From assembly GCA_003158745.1 (NCBI GenBank), contig PMLC01000029.1, positions 1 through 64,000 of the forward strand: a stretch of DNA of 64,000 bases, in the 5' to 3' direction. Positions 37,940 to 47,220 of the stretch are shown in pieces (the stretch's first letter is position 1; each line of letters starts with the position of its first letter). Source of the DNA: Acidobacteriota bacterium. Its GTDB lineage: Bacteria > Acidobacteriota > Thermoanaerobaculia > Thermoanaerobaculales > Thermoanaerobaculaceae. Position numbers and translations under genes: made by a program. Below the pieces are notes generated by a model. The model was given only the letters and a program-made list of their open reading frames with translations, made no database searches and was not told the DNA's origin.

Positions 37940-39464
37940 GATTGATGACGCGAGACCGGTGGAAAGGGGCTGGCGCGTGACGACTCGATTGACCAGAGCG
38001 ATGAAGAGGATTCGAGGCGGCGCCGCGTTCGCCTTCTGCCTGGCACTGACGCTGGCGCTCGACGGCTGCCTCGTGGGCCCGAGCTTCAACCGGCCGGCGC
38101 CTCCGGACGTTGCCGCGTACCTGCCGCCGGAATCTCCGGCGGCGCAGCCGGAGAGCGGCGCCGACGCGGCGCAGCACATCGCGCTCGGAGAGCGCATCCC
38201 GGCGCAATGGTGGGCGTTGTTCCACAGCTCGCGCCTCGACGAGACGCTGCGCCAGGTCATCGCCGCCAACTACACGCTGGCCGCGGCCAAGGCCACCCTC
38301 GCGCAGGCCCAGGAGGCGATCGTCGAGGCCCGCGCCGCGCTCTACCCGCAGGTCGACTTCGGCGCGTCGGCGCGCCGTTCGAGGTCCTCGACGGGGTTCG
38401 GCACGACTGCGAGTCTCTTCTCCTTCGGCCCCAGTGTCAGCTACTCGATCGACGCGTTCGGGGGGGCACGGCGACACATCGAACAGGAAACGGCTCTCGC
38501 GGAGAACCAACGCTACCAGCTCGACGCGGCGTACCTCACCCTGACCGGTGGCTCCGTCACTCAGGCGATCACCATCGCCTCGACGAACTTCCAGATCGCG
38601 ACCGTGCAGGACCTGATCAGCAACGATCAAAAGAACCTCGACCTCGTGCAGGGTGAGTTCGACGCCGGCAAGGTGGCCCGGAGCGAGGTGCTGACCGCCG
38701 AGGCGCAGCTGGCGGGCGACCGCACGCAACTGGCTCCGCTGCATCAGCAGCTGAGCGTCGCCCGTCATGCGCTGGCCGTTCTTGCCGGCCAGGCCCCGGG
38801 CCGGTGGGCGCCATCGGATTTCGCGATTGACGAGCTCACACTGCCCGAAAACGTGCCCGTCAGCCTCCCTTCGGAGCTCGTCCATCAGCGCCCCGACATC
38901 CTGGCTTCGGAGGCGTTGCTCCACGCCGACAGCGCGGCGATCGGAATGGCGACCGCGCAGCTGTACCCCTCGATCACTCTCTCCGCATCCCTCAGCCAGG
39001 AGGCGCAGTCGCTCGCCAGTCTGGTGCGCTCGGCGAGCCGGGCATGGGATGCGAGTGCAGGCGTCGACGCGCCGTTGTCCCGCGGGGGCGCCCTGCGAGC
39101 GCAGCAGCGCGCCGCGATCGACGCGTACAATGCCGAGCTCGCGACCTATCAGCAGACGATTCTGCTGGCCTTCGGCCAGGTGGCGGACGTCTTGAGCGCT
39201 CTCGAGCACGATGCCGAGCTAGTGTCAGCGTCCCACCGCTCGGTCGACATCGCCGGCGCCTCGCTGGCGCTGCAACGATCAGGCTATGCGGCGGGGAAGA
39301 CGAGCGCGCTCCAGTTGATCGTCGCCGAGAACACCTATTCCAGCGCGCGCCTCGGCTACGTGCGCGCCATCGGCCAGCGCCTGTCGGACACGGCTCAGCT
39401 CTTCATCGCCCTTGGCGGCGGCTGGTGGAACGAAGGCGATTCGGCGCTGTTTTCCGGGTCGTAG
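37932..39464 (+). CDS. TolC-like (NodT-type) outer-membrane efflux lipoprotein
   Basis: Lipobox-like LALDGCLVGPSFNRPAPP; WWALFHSSRLDETLRQVIAANYTLAAAKATLAQAQ; SLPSELVHQRPDILASEALLHADSAAIGMATAQLYPSITLS. Confidence 0.9.
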   Translation: MNEIDDARPVERGWRVTTRLTRAMKRIRGGAAFAFCLALTLALDGCLVGPSFNRPAPPDVAAYLPPESPAAQPESGADAAQHIALGERIPAQWWALFHSSRLDETLRQVIAANYTLAAAKATLAQAQEAIVEARAALYPQVDFGASARRSRSSTGFGTTASLFSFGPSVSYSIDAFGGARRHIEQETALAENQRYQLDAAYLTLTGGSVTQAITIASTNFQIATVQDLISNDQKNLDLVQGEFDAGKVARSEVLTAEAQLAGDRTQLAPLHQQLSVARHALAVLAGQAPGRWAPSDFAIDELTLPENVPVSLPSELVHQRPDILASEALLHADSAAIGMATAQLYPSITLSASLSQEAQSLASLVRSASRAWDASAGVDAPLSRGGALRAQQRAAIDAYNAELATYQQTILLAFGQVADVLSALEHDAELVSASHRSVDIAGASLALQRSGYAAGKTSALQLIVAENTYSSARLGYVRAIGQRLSDTAQLFIALGGGWWNEGDSALFSGS

Positions 39465-39682
39465 AGTCGCCGAGCGCCATTCGTGCTCCAGCAATCGCCG
39501 GCATGAGCGGTGACCCTGCCTATGGTGTGGGCCCTGGCCATAATCGATCTCTCGTCGCTCCTGGGCCTGATCGACATCGGATCCTGCGCGGCGGGATCGC
39601 CCTGGCATGGGCGTGCTCGAAGCCGGCTCAGGCCATGGGTCGAGCGCGTCGTGCTAACGTCTTGAGCGGGTCGCGGGTCCTG

Positions 39683-41398
39683 ATGAGCGAGCGAAGATAC
39701 TCGGAACGGTGGCGGTCCGATCCGCGGTGGCTGCGAGCCGCCGCGTTGGGTAGCGTGTGGGCGGCGTCGGAGATCATCCTTGGCAGCTTCCTGCACAACC
39801 TCAAGGTCCCTTTCCGTGGTCACGCACTCACTGCAATTGCGGTGCTCCTGGTTTCGGGAGCCCAGCGGAGGTGGGGGCAGCGGGGCGTCGTCGCCCGTGC
39901 GGGGCTCGTCGCCGCGATCATGAAGTCGGCCTCGCCGAGCGCGGTGCTGCTCGGCCCGATGCTCGCAATCGGCATGGAGGGATTCGCCTTCGAGCTGGGC
40001 CTCGCCCTCGGAAGGGGAGGACTGTTTGGGTGCCTGATAGGCGGCGTCCTCGCGATGTCGTGGACATTGCTGCATCTGCTCCTCAGCCTGCTCCTCAGCT
40101 ACGGCGGCAACCTCATCGAGGTTTACCGCCAGCTCGTTCTCCTTGCCGGGCAGCAGTTGGGCCCCGTACCGGCCGGCGCAGCAGGTCCGATCGCTGTCCT
40201 CGCGCTGATTAACATGTCGATCGGCGCCGCAGCCGCTCTTACCGGTTGGCGGGTCGGCGGCCGCACCGACGCCACGACCTCTTCGGTGGCCGCAGCGGCG
40301 TCGCCCCCGCGGCAGGTGTACCGACCCGCCGTCACGGCCCGTCCGAGCCTCATCATGCTCGTGCTCGTCGTCGTCGCTCTTCCGCTGGGACTGGTGGCCC
40401 TGTCCCGGGTGACGCTGCCGGTGGCGTGCGCAGGCATGGCGGCCGCGCTCGGAGCCGGCGCGCTCCGTTACCGGAGAGCGTTTCGCCGACTCGCGAGGCC
40501 CGGGTTCTGGATAGGTGTGCTGACGATCGCCGTGACCGCCATGCTGGTTGGAAGGTTAGCGTCACGGCAGTCGCTGGGCCTGGCAATCTCCGTCGGCGCC
40601 GCAATGGTGCTGCGGGCGATCTTCGTGGCCGCGTGCTTCGCGTCGATCGATGTCGAGCTGGCGCATCCAGGCCTGCGGGCCTCGCTCGAGCGTCACGGAG
40701 CGGGATCGCTGCTGGGCGCCGCCGAGGCAGCGTTCGCCACGCTCCCCGAAATCATCGCGAGCGTACCCTCCGGCCGGGACCTCGTGAGGCGGCCGGCTGC
40801 AGCTCTCGCGTCGATGCTTCCCAGGCTGGACGCCCTGGTGGACGGATTCACCCCCGACCCAGAACGGGGCCGGGTTGTCGTCCTCACCGGCGAACGGGGG
40901 TCGGGGAAGACCACGCTCGCCGCGGAGACCGTCGAGCGTCTTCGAGGAGCGGGCTTCAAGGTCGGTGGCATCTTGGCGCCGGGCACCTTCCGCGACGGGA
41001 CGCGTTTCTCGTTTGATCTCTTGGACCTTGCCTCGGGCGACAGTCTCCCCTTCGGCTGTCGTGAGCCGCGGCAGGGATGGTCCGAGGAGAAGTGTTTCTG
41101 GGTGAACCCGGCAGGGCTCGCGCTCGGTCGCGTTGCGCTCGCTCGCTCCGAGGTGGACGTGGTTGTCGTGGACGAGGTGGGGCCGTGGGAACTGGTGGGG
41201 TCCGGTTGGTCCCGCGACCTCGATGCGCTCGTCGGTCGAGGGGTGCCGCTCCTCATTGTGGTGCGCCACGCGTGTCTCTCGGCTGTGGTTTCGCGGTGGC
41301 GCCTGGAAGGCGCGCCGGTCTTCGAGGTGAGCGAGGCCAGCGCGGACCGGATCGCGGAGCTGCTCGTGGCGGCGGCGGCGCGCCGGCCGCCCCACTAG
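39683..41398 (+). CDS. Polytopic membrane protein (ECF S/T-component-like) fused to C-terminal THEP1-type NTPase
   Basis: N-terminal ~370 aa are hydrophobic multi-TM; C-terminal RVVVLTGERGSGKTTLAAETVERLRGAGFKVGGILAPGTFRDGTRFSFDLLDLASG...VVVVDEVGPWELVGSGWSRDLDAL matches NTPase_1/THEP1 signature. Confidence 0.75.
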   Translation: MSERRYSERWRSDPRWLRAAALGSVWAASEIILGSFLHNLKVPFRGHALTAIAVLLVSGAQRRWGQRGVVARAGLVAAIMKSASPSAVLLGPMLAIGMEGFAFELGLALGRGGLFGCLIGGVLAMSWTLLHLLLSLLLSYGGNLIEVYRQLVLLAGQQLGPVPAGAAGPIAVLALINMSIGAAAALTGWRVGGRTDATTSSVAAAASPPRQVYRPAVTARPSLIMLVLVVVALPLGLVALSRVTLPVACAGMAAALGAGALRYRRAFRRLARPGFWIGVLTIAVTAMLVGRLASRQSLGLAISVGAAMVLRAIFVAACFASIDVELAHPGLRASLERHGAGSLLGAAEAAFATLPEIIASVPSGRDLVRRPAAALASMLPRLDALVDGFTPDPERGRVVVLTGERGSGKTTLAAETVERLRGAGFKVGGILAPGTFRDGTRFSFDLLDLASGDSLPFGCREPRQGWSEEKCFWVNPAGLALGRVALARSEVDVVVVDEVGPWELVGSGWSRDLDALVGRGVPLLIVVRHACLSAVVSRWRLEGAPVFEVSEASADRIAELLVAAAARRPPH

Positions 41399-41412
41399 GA
41401 ACCGGAGTTGAG

Positions 41413-41448
41413 TGTAGCGGCCGCCCGCCGGGCGACCGGTCTTCCGCC
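41413..41448 (+). repeat. 36-bp repeat, left copy of an inverted pair
   Basis: tgtagcggccgcccgccgggcgaccggtcttccgcc; 35/36 identical to reverse complement of 44106-44141. Confidence 0.85.
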
Positions 41449-41563
41449 AAGCCTGCACGATTGCCCACAGCGGGCCCCTACATTAGAAAGCGGAGTCTTG
41501 TGTAACCGCCGCACGCCAAGAAAGGCGGTATCCTGAGGTTGCGAAAAGCTGGAGGACGCGGGG

Positions 41564-43990
41564 ATGTTCAGGATCATCACGGACGCCAAGCAGTTCCGCG
41601 AGTACGTGTTGCTCCGAGACGGGGAGGGCGTGCTGCTCCGTATGGCGACGCCTGCGGACGTGCCGGCCATCGACGCGCTCCTCGCCAGGGTGTCCCGGCA
41701 GAGCCTGCGGATGCGATTCATGGGCGGGATGGCCCAGGCTCCCCGCCAGTTCGTAAGCGGGCTGTGCGGCGAGGATTTGCGGGACCGCGCCTGTCTCCTG
41801 GCGGTGATCGGCGAGGAGCCTGAGGTCAGGATCGTCGGCTTCGGCAACTACGTCGGGCTCGGTACTCGCAACACCGCCGAGGTGGCGTTTCTGGTGGACG
41901 ACGAGTTCCAGGGCCGGGGGATCAGTACGCTCCTCCTTGAGCGCCTCGCCGGGCTCGCCGCCGGGGTCGGGTTCGTCGGCTTCGAGGCCGACGTGCTCTT
42001 CGAGAACCAGCCGATGCTCAACGTGTTCCGCGATTCCGGGTTCGAGGGGCGCCAGGTGATGGACGGTGGCAGCTACCACGTCGAGTTCCCCGTCGCCGGA
42101 GCGGTTGCGCTCCGCGAGAGGGCCGAGTTGCGGGAGCAGATCGCCGCCGCCGCCTCGGTGGCCCGCCTCCTGCGCCCTCGCGTCGTGGCGGTGGTGGGCG
42201 CCTCGCGCGAGCCGGGCGGCGTCGGCCACCTCATCTTCCGGCACATCCTCGCCAGCGACTTCACCGGGACGGTGTACCCGGTCAACCACCAGGCGGCGTC
42301 GGTGCACGGCGTGCGGGCGTACCCGAGTGTCGCCGAAGTTCCGGAGAAGCCGGACCTGGTCGTGGTGGCCGTCCCCGCCGCGAAGGTCGTCCAGGTGGTG
42401 GAGGAGGCGCTCCGCGCCGGGGCCGGCGGCCTCGTCGTCGTGACCTCCGGGTTCGCCGAGGCCGGGCCGGACGGCGCGGCGCTGCAAGCCCGCCTGGTAG
42501 ACGTCGTGCGCTCCCAGGGCGCGCGCCTCGTGGGGCCGAACTGTCTCGGCCTGCTCAACACGGACCCTGAGATCAGCCTCAACGCCAGCCTCGCGCCCAC
42601 GCTGCCGCCGTTGGGCCGGGTCGGTTTCTTCTCCCACTCGGCGGCGCTCGGGGTCGTGATCCTGCAATACGCGGCCGAGCGCGGGCTCGGCTTCTCCACG
42701 TTCGTCTCGGCGGGGAACAGGGCCGACGTTTCCGGCAACGACCTGCTGCAGTACTGGGAGGAGGACCCGGCCACCGACGTCGCCATGCTCTACCTGGAGG
42801 CGTTCGGCAACGCGCGCCGCTTCGCGCGCGTCGCGCGCCGGGTCGCGCGGCGCAAGCCGGTGCTGTGCGTGAAGAGCGCCCGCAGCCGCGCCGGGCTGTC
42901 CGCGGCCCGCGCCCACATCGGCGCGACGCCGCTCTCCGACGTGGACGTGGACGTGCTCTTCCTCCAGGCCGGCGTAATCCGCGTGGACACCCTCGAGGAG
43001 CTCTTCGACGCCGCGGTCCTGCTGGCCCACCAGCCGCTGCCGGCGGGGAACCGCGTCGCCATCGTGGGCAACTCCGGAGGGGTCGTCACCATCACGGCCG
43101 ACGCCTGCGAGGCCCGTGGGCTGGAGGTGCCGAAGGCGGGGCTCGTCGACCTCGGCGCGCTGGCTGGCCCGGAGGACTACCGGCACGCCCTGCAGAAGGC
43201 GCTCGAGGACCCCGGAGTGGACGCGGCAATCGCGATTTTCCTCTGCGTCGGCAAGTGCGACCCCGAGCTCGCGGCCCGCGGGATCCGGCGCGGCGTGGTC
43301 GGCGCCGAGAAGAAGAGCGGCGTCGCGAAACCGGTGCTGCTTTGCCTCATGGGCGCGACCGGGCTCGTCAACTTTGCCTTCGAGCACGGAGGTGCGGCCG
43401 CCGACCGCAAGACCACGTTCCCCTCGTATCGCTTCCCCGAGGCGGCCGCCCGCGCCCTCGCGCACGCCGCGGCGTACGCTGCCTACCGCCGCCAACCGCC
43501 GGGCCGGCTGGTCTGGTTCGATGATGCCGACCCGGCCGCCGCGCGCAAGAAGCTCGAGGCTGCCCTGGCCGGCGGCGTCCCGGCAGAGGGAGTGACGTGG
43601 CTCAACGGCGATCAGGCGGCCGGGATCCTGAGTTGCTTCGGCATCGAGGCGTTGAGCGGCGGCTGGATATCCGGGCGCGACTACGTCCTCGGCGTGAGCG
43701 TCCGCCCGCACCCCGACTTCGGCCCGCTCGTCGTCCTGCGGCGCGGCGAGGAGCCCGTCGTCGAGCGAATCACCCCTCTGACCGACCAGGACGTGCGGGG
43801 GATGCTCGATGCGGTGGGCCTGCCGGTCGACGGCGGCGAGGCCGAGCTGCTGTGCCGGCTCTCGCAGCTCGTGGAGGAGCTTCCGTGGCTGGCCGAAATG
43901 CACGGCGACCTGGTGCCGGCGGCCCCGGGCGGGAGCGGCAAGCCGGCGCTGGGCGGCGATCTACGCGTCGCGTTCACCGCGCCCGCCTGA
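41564..43990 (+). CDS. GNAT-ADP-forming acyl-CoA synthetase fusion (Pat-like protein acetyltransferase or acyl-CoA synthetase)
   Basis: N-terminal GNAT (AEVAFLVDDEFQGRGISTLLLERLAGLAAGVGFVGFEADVLFENQPMLNVFRDSGF), then CoA-binding VVAVVGASREPGGVGHLIFRHILASDFTGTVYPVN, then ACD domain VGPNCLGLLNTDPEISLNASLAP..GFFSHSAALG. Confidence 0.85.
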   Translation: MFRIITDAKQFREYVLLRDGEGVLLRMATPADVPAIDALLARVSRQSLRMRFMGGMAQAPRQFVSGLCGEDLRDRACLLAVIGEEPEVRIVGFGNYVGLGTRNTAEVAFLVDDEFQGRGISTLLLERLAGLAAGVGFVGFEADVLFENQPMLNVFRDSGFEGRQVMDGGSYHVEFPVAGAVALRERAELREQIAAAASVARLLRPRVVAVVGASREPGGVGHLIFRHILASDFTGTVYPVNHQAASVHGVRAYPSVAEVPEKPDLVVVAVPAAKVVQVVEEALRAGAGGLVVVTSGFAEAGPDGAALQARLVDVVRSQGARLVGPNCLGLLNTDPEISLNASLAPTLPPLGRVGFFSHSAALGVVILQYAAERGLGFSTFVSAGNRADVSGNDLLQYWEEDPATDVAMLYLEAFGNARRFARVARRVARRKPVLCVKSARSRAGLSAARAHIGATPLSDVDVDVLFLQAGVIRVDTLEELFDAAVLLAHQPLPAGNRVAIVGNSGGVVTITADACEARGLEVPKAGLVDLGALAGPEDYRHALQKALEDPGVDAAIAIFLCVGKCDPELAARGIRRGVVGAEKKSGVAKPVLLCLMGATGLVNFAFEHGGAAADRKTTFPSYRFPEAAARALAHAAAYAAYRRQPPGRLVWFDDADPAAARKKLEAALAGGVPAEGVTWLNGDQAAGILSCFGIEALSGGWISGRDYVLGVSVRPHPDFGPLVVLRRGEEPVVERITPLTDQDVRGMLDAVGLPVDGGEAELLCRLSQLVEELPWLAEMHGDLVPAAPGGSGKPALGGDLRVAFTAPA

Positions 43991-44105
43991 TATCGACGGT
44001 CGTTCGAACGTGCCGTTTTCGCCGCATTGCACGCCCATTCGCAGGCGGTGCTGAACAGGAAAAAGCGGCCGGCCGCTGGCCGGCCGTCGGCACTCATGCG
44101 GTCTC

Positions 44106-44141
44106 GGCGGAAGACCGGCCGCCCGGCGGGCGGCCGCTACA
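44106..44141 (-). repeat. 36-bp repeat, right copy of an inverted pair
   Basis: Reverse complement of 41413-41448 with one mismatch. Confidence 0.85.
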
Positions 44142-44350
44142 CATGGCTGCGTGTTTCGCGTAGGGATGGGATTGCCTCGTCGTCCCGCCGGAGGCGCCCT
44201 TCTCGCGATGAACAAGTTCTCTATGACGGACGGTCAAATGATGGGAGCGGTGGTAGCCGCAGCGGCGTTCGCGAAGATCAGGGCTAGAATTGCCCCGAGG
44301 AAACCGGGGCAGACGATCGGAATCGGGGGGATCACCGGGGGAGGTGCCGT

Positions 44351-44977
44351 ATGTTCGTGCGAGACATCATGACGACCGCCGTCATTACGGTCGCGCCTGA
44401 CGCGACGCTGGAGCAGGTGTGCGAAATCATGCACGCCAGGAATATCCGCCACCTGCCGGTGGTCGAAGGCGGTCGGCTCGTAGGCGTGATCACGGACCGC
44501 GACGTCCACAGCGCGACGAGCGCCCTGTGCCTGACGCCCTCGCAACCGAAGGGCCTCGTGCGCGAAGCCATGGCGAAGGAGGTGAAGACCGCCCACGCGC
44601 TCGACCCGGTGGAGGACGCGGCCCGCACGATGCGTTCACTCAAGATCGGCTGCCTCCCCGTGCTGGACGGCGAGACGCTCGTAGGGATCATCACCGGGAT
44701 CGACCTGCTTGACGCCCTGTTGCGGCTCACCGGCGTCGACCAGCCCTCGGGGCGTATCGAAGTCAGGCTGCCGGACCGCCCGGGCGGGCTCGCGAGACTG
44801 ACCGCGCTCATCGCCGACCGCCTGCTCAACGTCCACTCGATCCTGACGTATCCGGAGGGCGGCCAGGTGCGGACCGTGCTGCGCGTCAACACCCTCGAGA
44901 CGCGTCACCTCGCCGAGGCGCTGCGGGGCGCGGGGTTCGAAGTGCTGTGGCCGGTCGACAAGCCATGGCGGAGCTGA
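44351..44977 (+). CDS. acuB: CBS-pair plus ACT-like domain protein (AcuB family)
   Basis: MFVRDIMTTAVITVAPDATLEQVCEIMHARNIRHLPVVEGGRLVGVITDRDV, second CBS, then RIEVRLPDRPGGLARLTALIADRLLNVHSILTYPE. Confidence 0.8.
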   Translation: MFVRDIMTTAVITVAPDATLEQVCEIMHARNIRHLPVVEGGRLVGVITDRDVHSATSALCLTPSQPKGLVREAMAKEVKTAHALDPVEDAARTMRSLKIGCLPVLDGETLVGIITGIDLLDALLRLTGVDQPSGRIEVRLPDRPGGLARLTALIADRLLNVHSILTYPEGGQVRTVLRVNTLETRHLAEALRGAGFEVLWPVDKPWRS

Positions 44978-46098
44978 TCTACGGCCCGTCGTACAGGGCC
45001 TACGACCTCGGCCCCGAGCACCCGTTCAGCCCCGAGCGGCAGGAGATGGCGCTGGACCTGGTCGCGGCGCTCGGGCACACGGTGCAGCGGATCGAGCCCG
45101 AGCCCGCCACGCGAGAGGAAATCCTGACCGTTCACGACGAGGGGTACGTCCGCGCGGTCGAGGCGCTCTCCGCGGGCGAGCCGCTCGACGACGCCGCGGC
45201 TCTCGGGCTCGGCACGCCGGACACCCCCGTCTTCCCCGGGATCGACCTGGCGGTGCGGTCCCTCGTGGGTGGCACACTGACCGGCGCCCGCCTCGTGAGC
45301 GAGGGGAGGGCCACGCGGGTGCTGCAGTTCGGGGGCGGGCTGCACCACGCCCACCCAGCAAGCGCTTCGGGATTCTGCGTCTACAACGACCTCGCGGTGG
45401 CGATCAAGCACCTGACCGCGAACGGCCTCTGGGTAAGTTACATCGACATCGACGTGCACCACGGCGACGGCGTACAGGCGGCGTTCTACAAGGACGACAA
45501 GGTGCAGACGATCAGTCTGCACGAGTCGGGCCAGTACCTCTTCCCCGGCACCGGCGCGATCCACGAGCTCGGCGACGGCATGGGCCGGGGCCTCAAGATC
45601 AACCTGCCGCTCGAGCCGTTCACCGACGCCCAGAGCTACCTCGAGGTGTTTGAGATGCTCGTCCCGCGCGCCGTGGAGGCGTTCGGTCCGCACGTCCTGG
45701 TCGTGCAGGCCGGTGCCGACGCCCACTTCGACGATCCCCTGGCGGACCTGGCTCTCACGACGCAGGCATACGAGAAGCTGTACCGCCGCATCCTCGATCT
45801 GGCGGACCAGTTCACCGAAGGACGGGTGCTGGTCACGCTTGGAGGCGGCTACTCGCTCCACGCGGCGGCCAGGGTCTGGACGATCCTGTACCTGGTCATG
45901 AACGATCTCCCGGTTCCGGGCGCGATACCGAAGGCCTGGGCCGCGAAGTGGGCGGAACGGCTCGGAGGCAAGACGGCCGCCACGCTCCACGACGCCGACC
46001 CGCCCTACGAACGCCTGCCGAATCGGGACGAGATCGCCCAGCGCAACCAGGTCGTGGCCAAGCGCCTCATCGACGCCCTGATGCCGTATTGGTTCTGA
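44965..46098 (+). CDS. acuC: Histone-deacetylase-family protein (AcuC-like)
   Basis: EHPFSPERQEMALDLV, GGGLHHAHPASASGFCVYNDLAVAI, YIDIDVHHGDGVQAAFY, VLVVQAGADAHFDDPLADLALT; overlaps acuB end. Confidence 0.88.
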   Translation: MAELIYGPSYRAYDLGPEHPFSPERQEMALDLVAALGHTVQRIEPEPATREEILTVHDEGYVRAVEALSAGEPLDDAAALGLGTPDTPVFPGIDLAVRSLVGGTLTGARLVSEGRATRVLQFGGGLHHAHPASASGFCVYNDLAVAIKHLTANGLWVSYIDIDVHHGDGVQAAFYKDDKVQTISLHESGQYLFPGTGAIHELGDGMGRGLKINLPLEPFTDAQSYLEVFEMLVPRAVEAFGPHVLVVQAGADAHFDDPLADLALTTQAYEKLYRRILDLADQFTEGRVLVTLGGGYSLHAAARVWTILYLVMNDLPVPGAIPKAWAAKWAERLGGKTAATLHDADPPYERLPNRDEIAQRNQVVAKRLIDALMPYWF

Positions 46099-46130
46099 TG
46101 CAGAGTACTCGCCCTCGATGGAGAAAGCGC

Positions 46131-46216
46131 TGTCATTGCGAGCGAGGCGACGAAGCAATCTCGTCCAGTTCGGCGGGATTGCCGCGTCGAAGCTGCGCGG
46201 CTCCTCGCGATGACAG
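46131..46216. repeat. REP-like palindromic element (TCATTGCGAG...GAAGCAATCTCG / inverted half)
   Basis: tgtcattgcgagcgaggcgacgaagcaatctcg ... ggattgccgcgtcgaagctgcgcggctcctcgcgatgaca, imperfect inverted halves. Confidence 0.7.
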
Positions 46217-46318
46217 AGTGGCGGGACAGCGAGTCGACCGCGTCGATCTCAGTGGTCTCGCGATGACCATGAGAACGCTGCGTTTGAGCAAGATCGGTTT
46301 GAGCATCGCGGGGGGATC

Positions 46319-47092
46319 TTGACGGACGAGCAGCTGACCTTGTCTTCCGATCCGAGCGCACCGCGGATCTCGCTCGTGGTCCCGGCGCACGACGAGGAGA
46401 GGTACCTGCCCGACCTTCTCGATACCGTCGATCGGGCGCGATCGCGCTATGCGCAGGGGCCGGGCGCGGTCGAGGTCATCGTCTCCGACAACGCCTCGAC
46501 GGACCGCACCGCCGAGATCGCCGCGCTGCGCGGGTGCCGGGTCGTCTATGTCGCCAAACGCGCGATTGCCGCCGCCCGCAACGGCGGCGCCAGGATCGCC
46601 CGTGGCGAAGTCCTCACCTTCGTGGATGCCGACACGAGGATCCGCCCCGAGACGTTCAACGCGATCGACGCGGCGATCGCTTCGGACCGCGTGGTCGGCG
46701 GCGCCACCGGCGTCCGTCTCGACCGCATGTCGCTCGGGATCGCCTGCACTCACGTCCTGTTGATCCCCATGGTCTGGGTCACCGGCTTCGACACGGGCGT
46801 CGTATTCCTCCGGCGGGCCGACTTCGAGGCGATCGGCGGCTACGACGAGAGCATCCGGTGGGGCGAGGACGTGCGGCTCATGGTCGCGATGTGGAGGCTC
46901 GGCCGCTCGCGCGGGCAGAGGCTCGTGCGCCTGCGTCCGGTCAAGGCGATCGCCTCGGCGCGGAAGTTCGACGAGCACGGCGACTGGCACTACTTTGCGC
47001 TGGTCGCCCGCGCGATCCCCTGGCTTTTCGGGAACAGAGGCCCCGCGGACCGGATCGCCGACCGCTACTGGTACGGCGACCGGAGGCGCTAG
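46319..47092 (+). CDS. Family 2 glycosyltransferase
   Basis: ISLVVPAHDEERYLPDLLDTV, VIVSDNASTDRTAEIAA, FVDADTRI. Confidence 0.88.
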   Translation: MTDEQLTLSSDPSAPRISLVVPAHDEERYLPDLLDTVDRARSRYAQGPGAVEVIVSDNASTDRTAEIAALRGCRVVYVAKRAIAAARNGGARIARGEVLTFVDADTRIRPETFNAIDAAIASDRVVGGATGVRLDRMSLGIACTHVLLIPMVWVTGFDTGVVFLRRADFEAIGGYDESIRWGEDVRLMVAMWRLGRSRGQRLVRLRPVKAIASARKFDEHGDWHYFALVARAIPWLFGNRGPADRIADRYWYGDRRR

Positions 47093-47220
47093 CGTAGAGG
47101 CGCTCCGGATCCACGCGGCGTTTGCAGACGCGGGGAAACGGAGCGATCTCGCCGATCTCGGCAGAACCGTGAGTTAGGGCGGGAACAAACCCCGCCCTGG
47201 TCTCGCTCCCTCTCCCGCAC

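Noticed and set aside
41483-43903. 806-aa minus-strand ORF opposite the GNAT-ACD gene
   Set aside because: Antisense of a gene with clear domains; low-complexity HRD/AVEE-rich composition expected from GC-rich third positions
41413-44141. IS element or composite transposon around the GNAT-ACD gene
   Set aside because: No transposase ORF or target-site duplication seen; the near-palindromic repeats could simply be REP-like terminators
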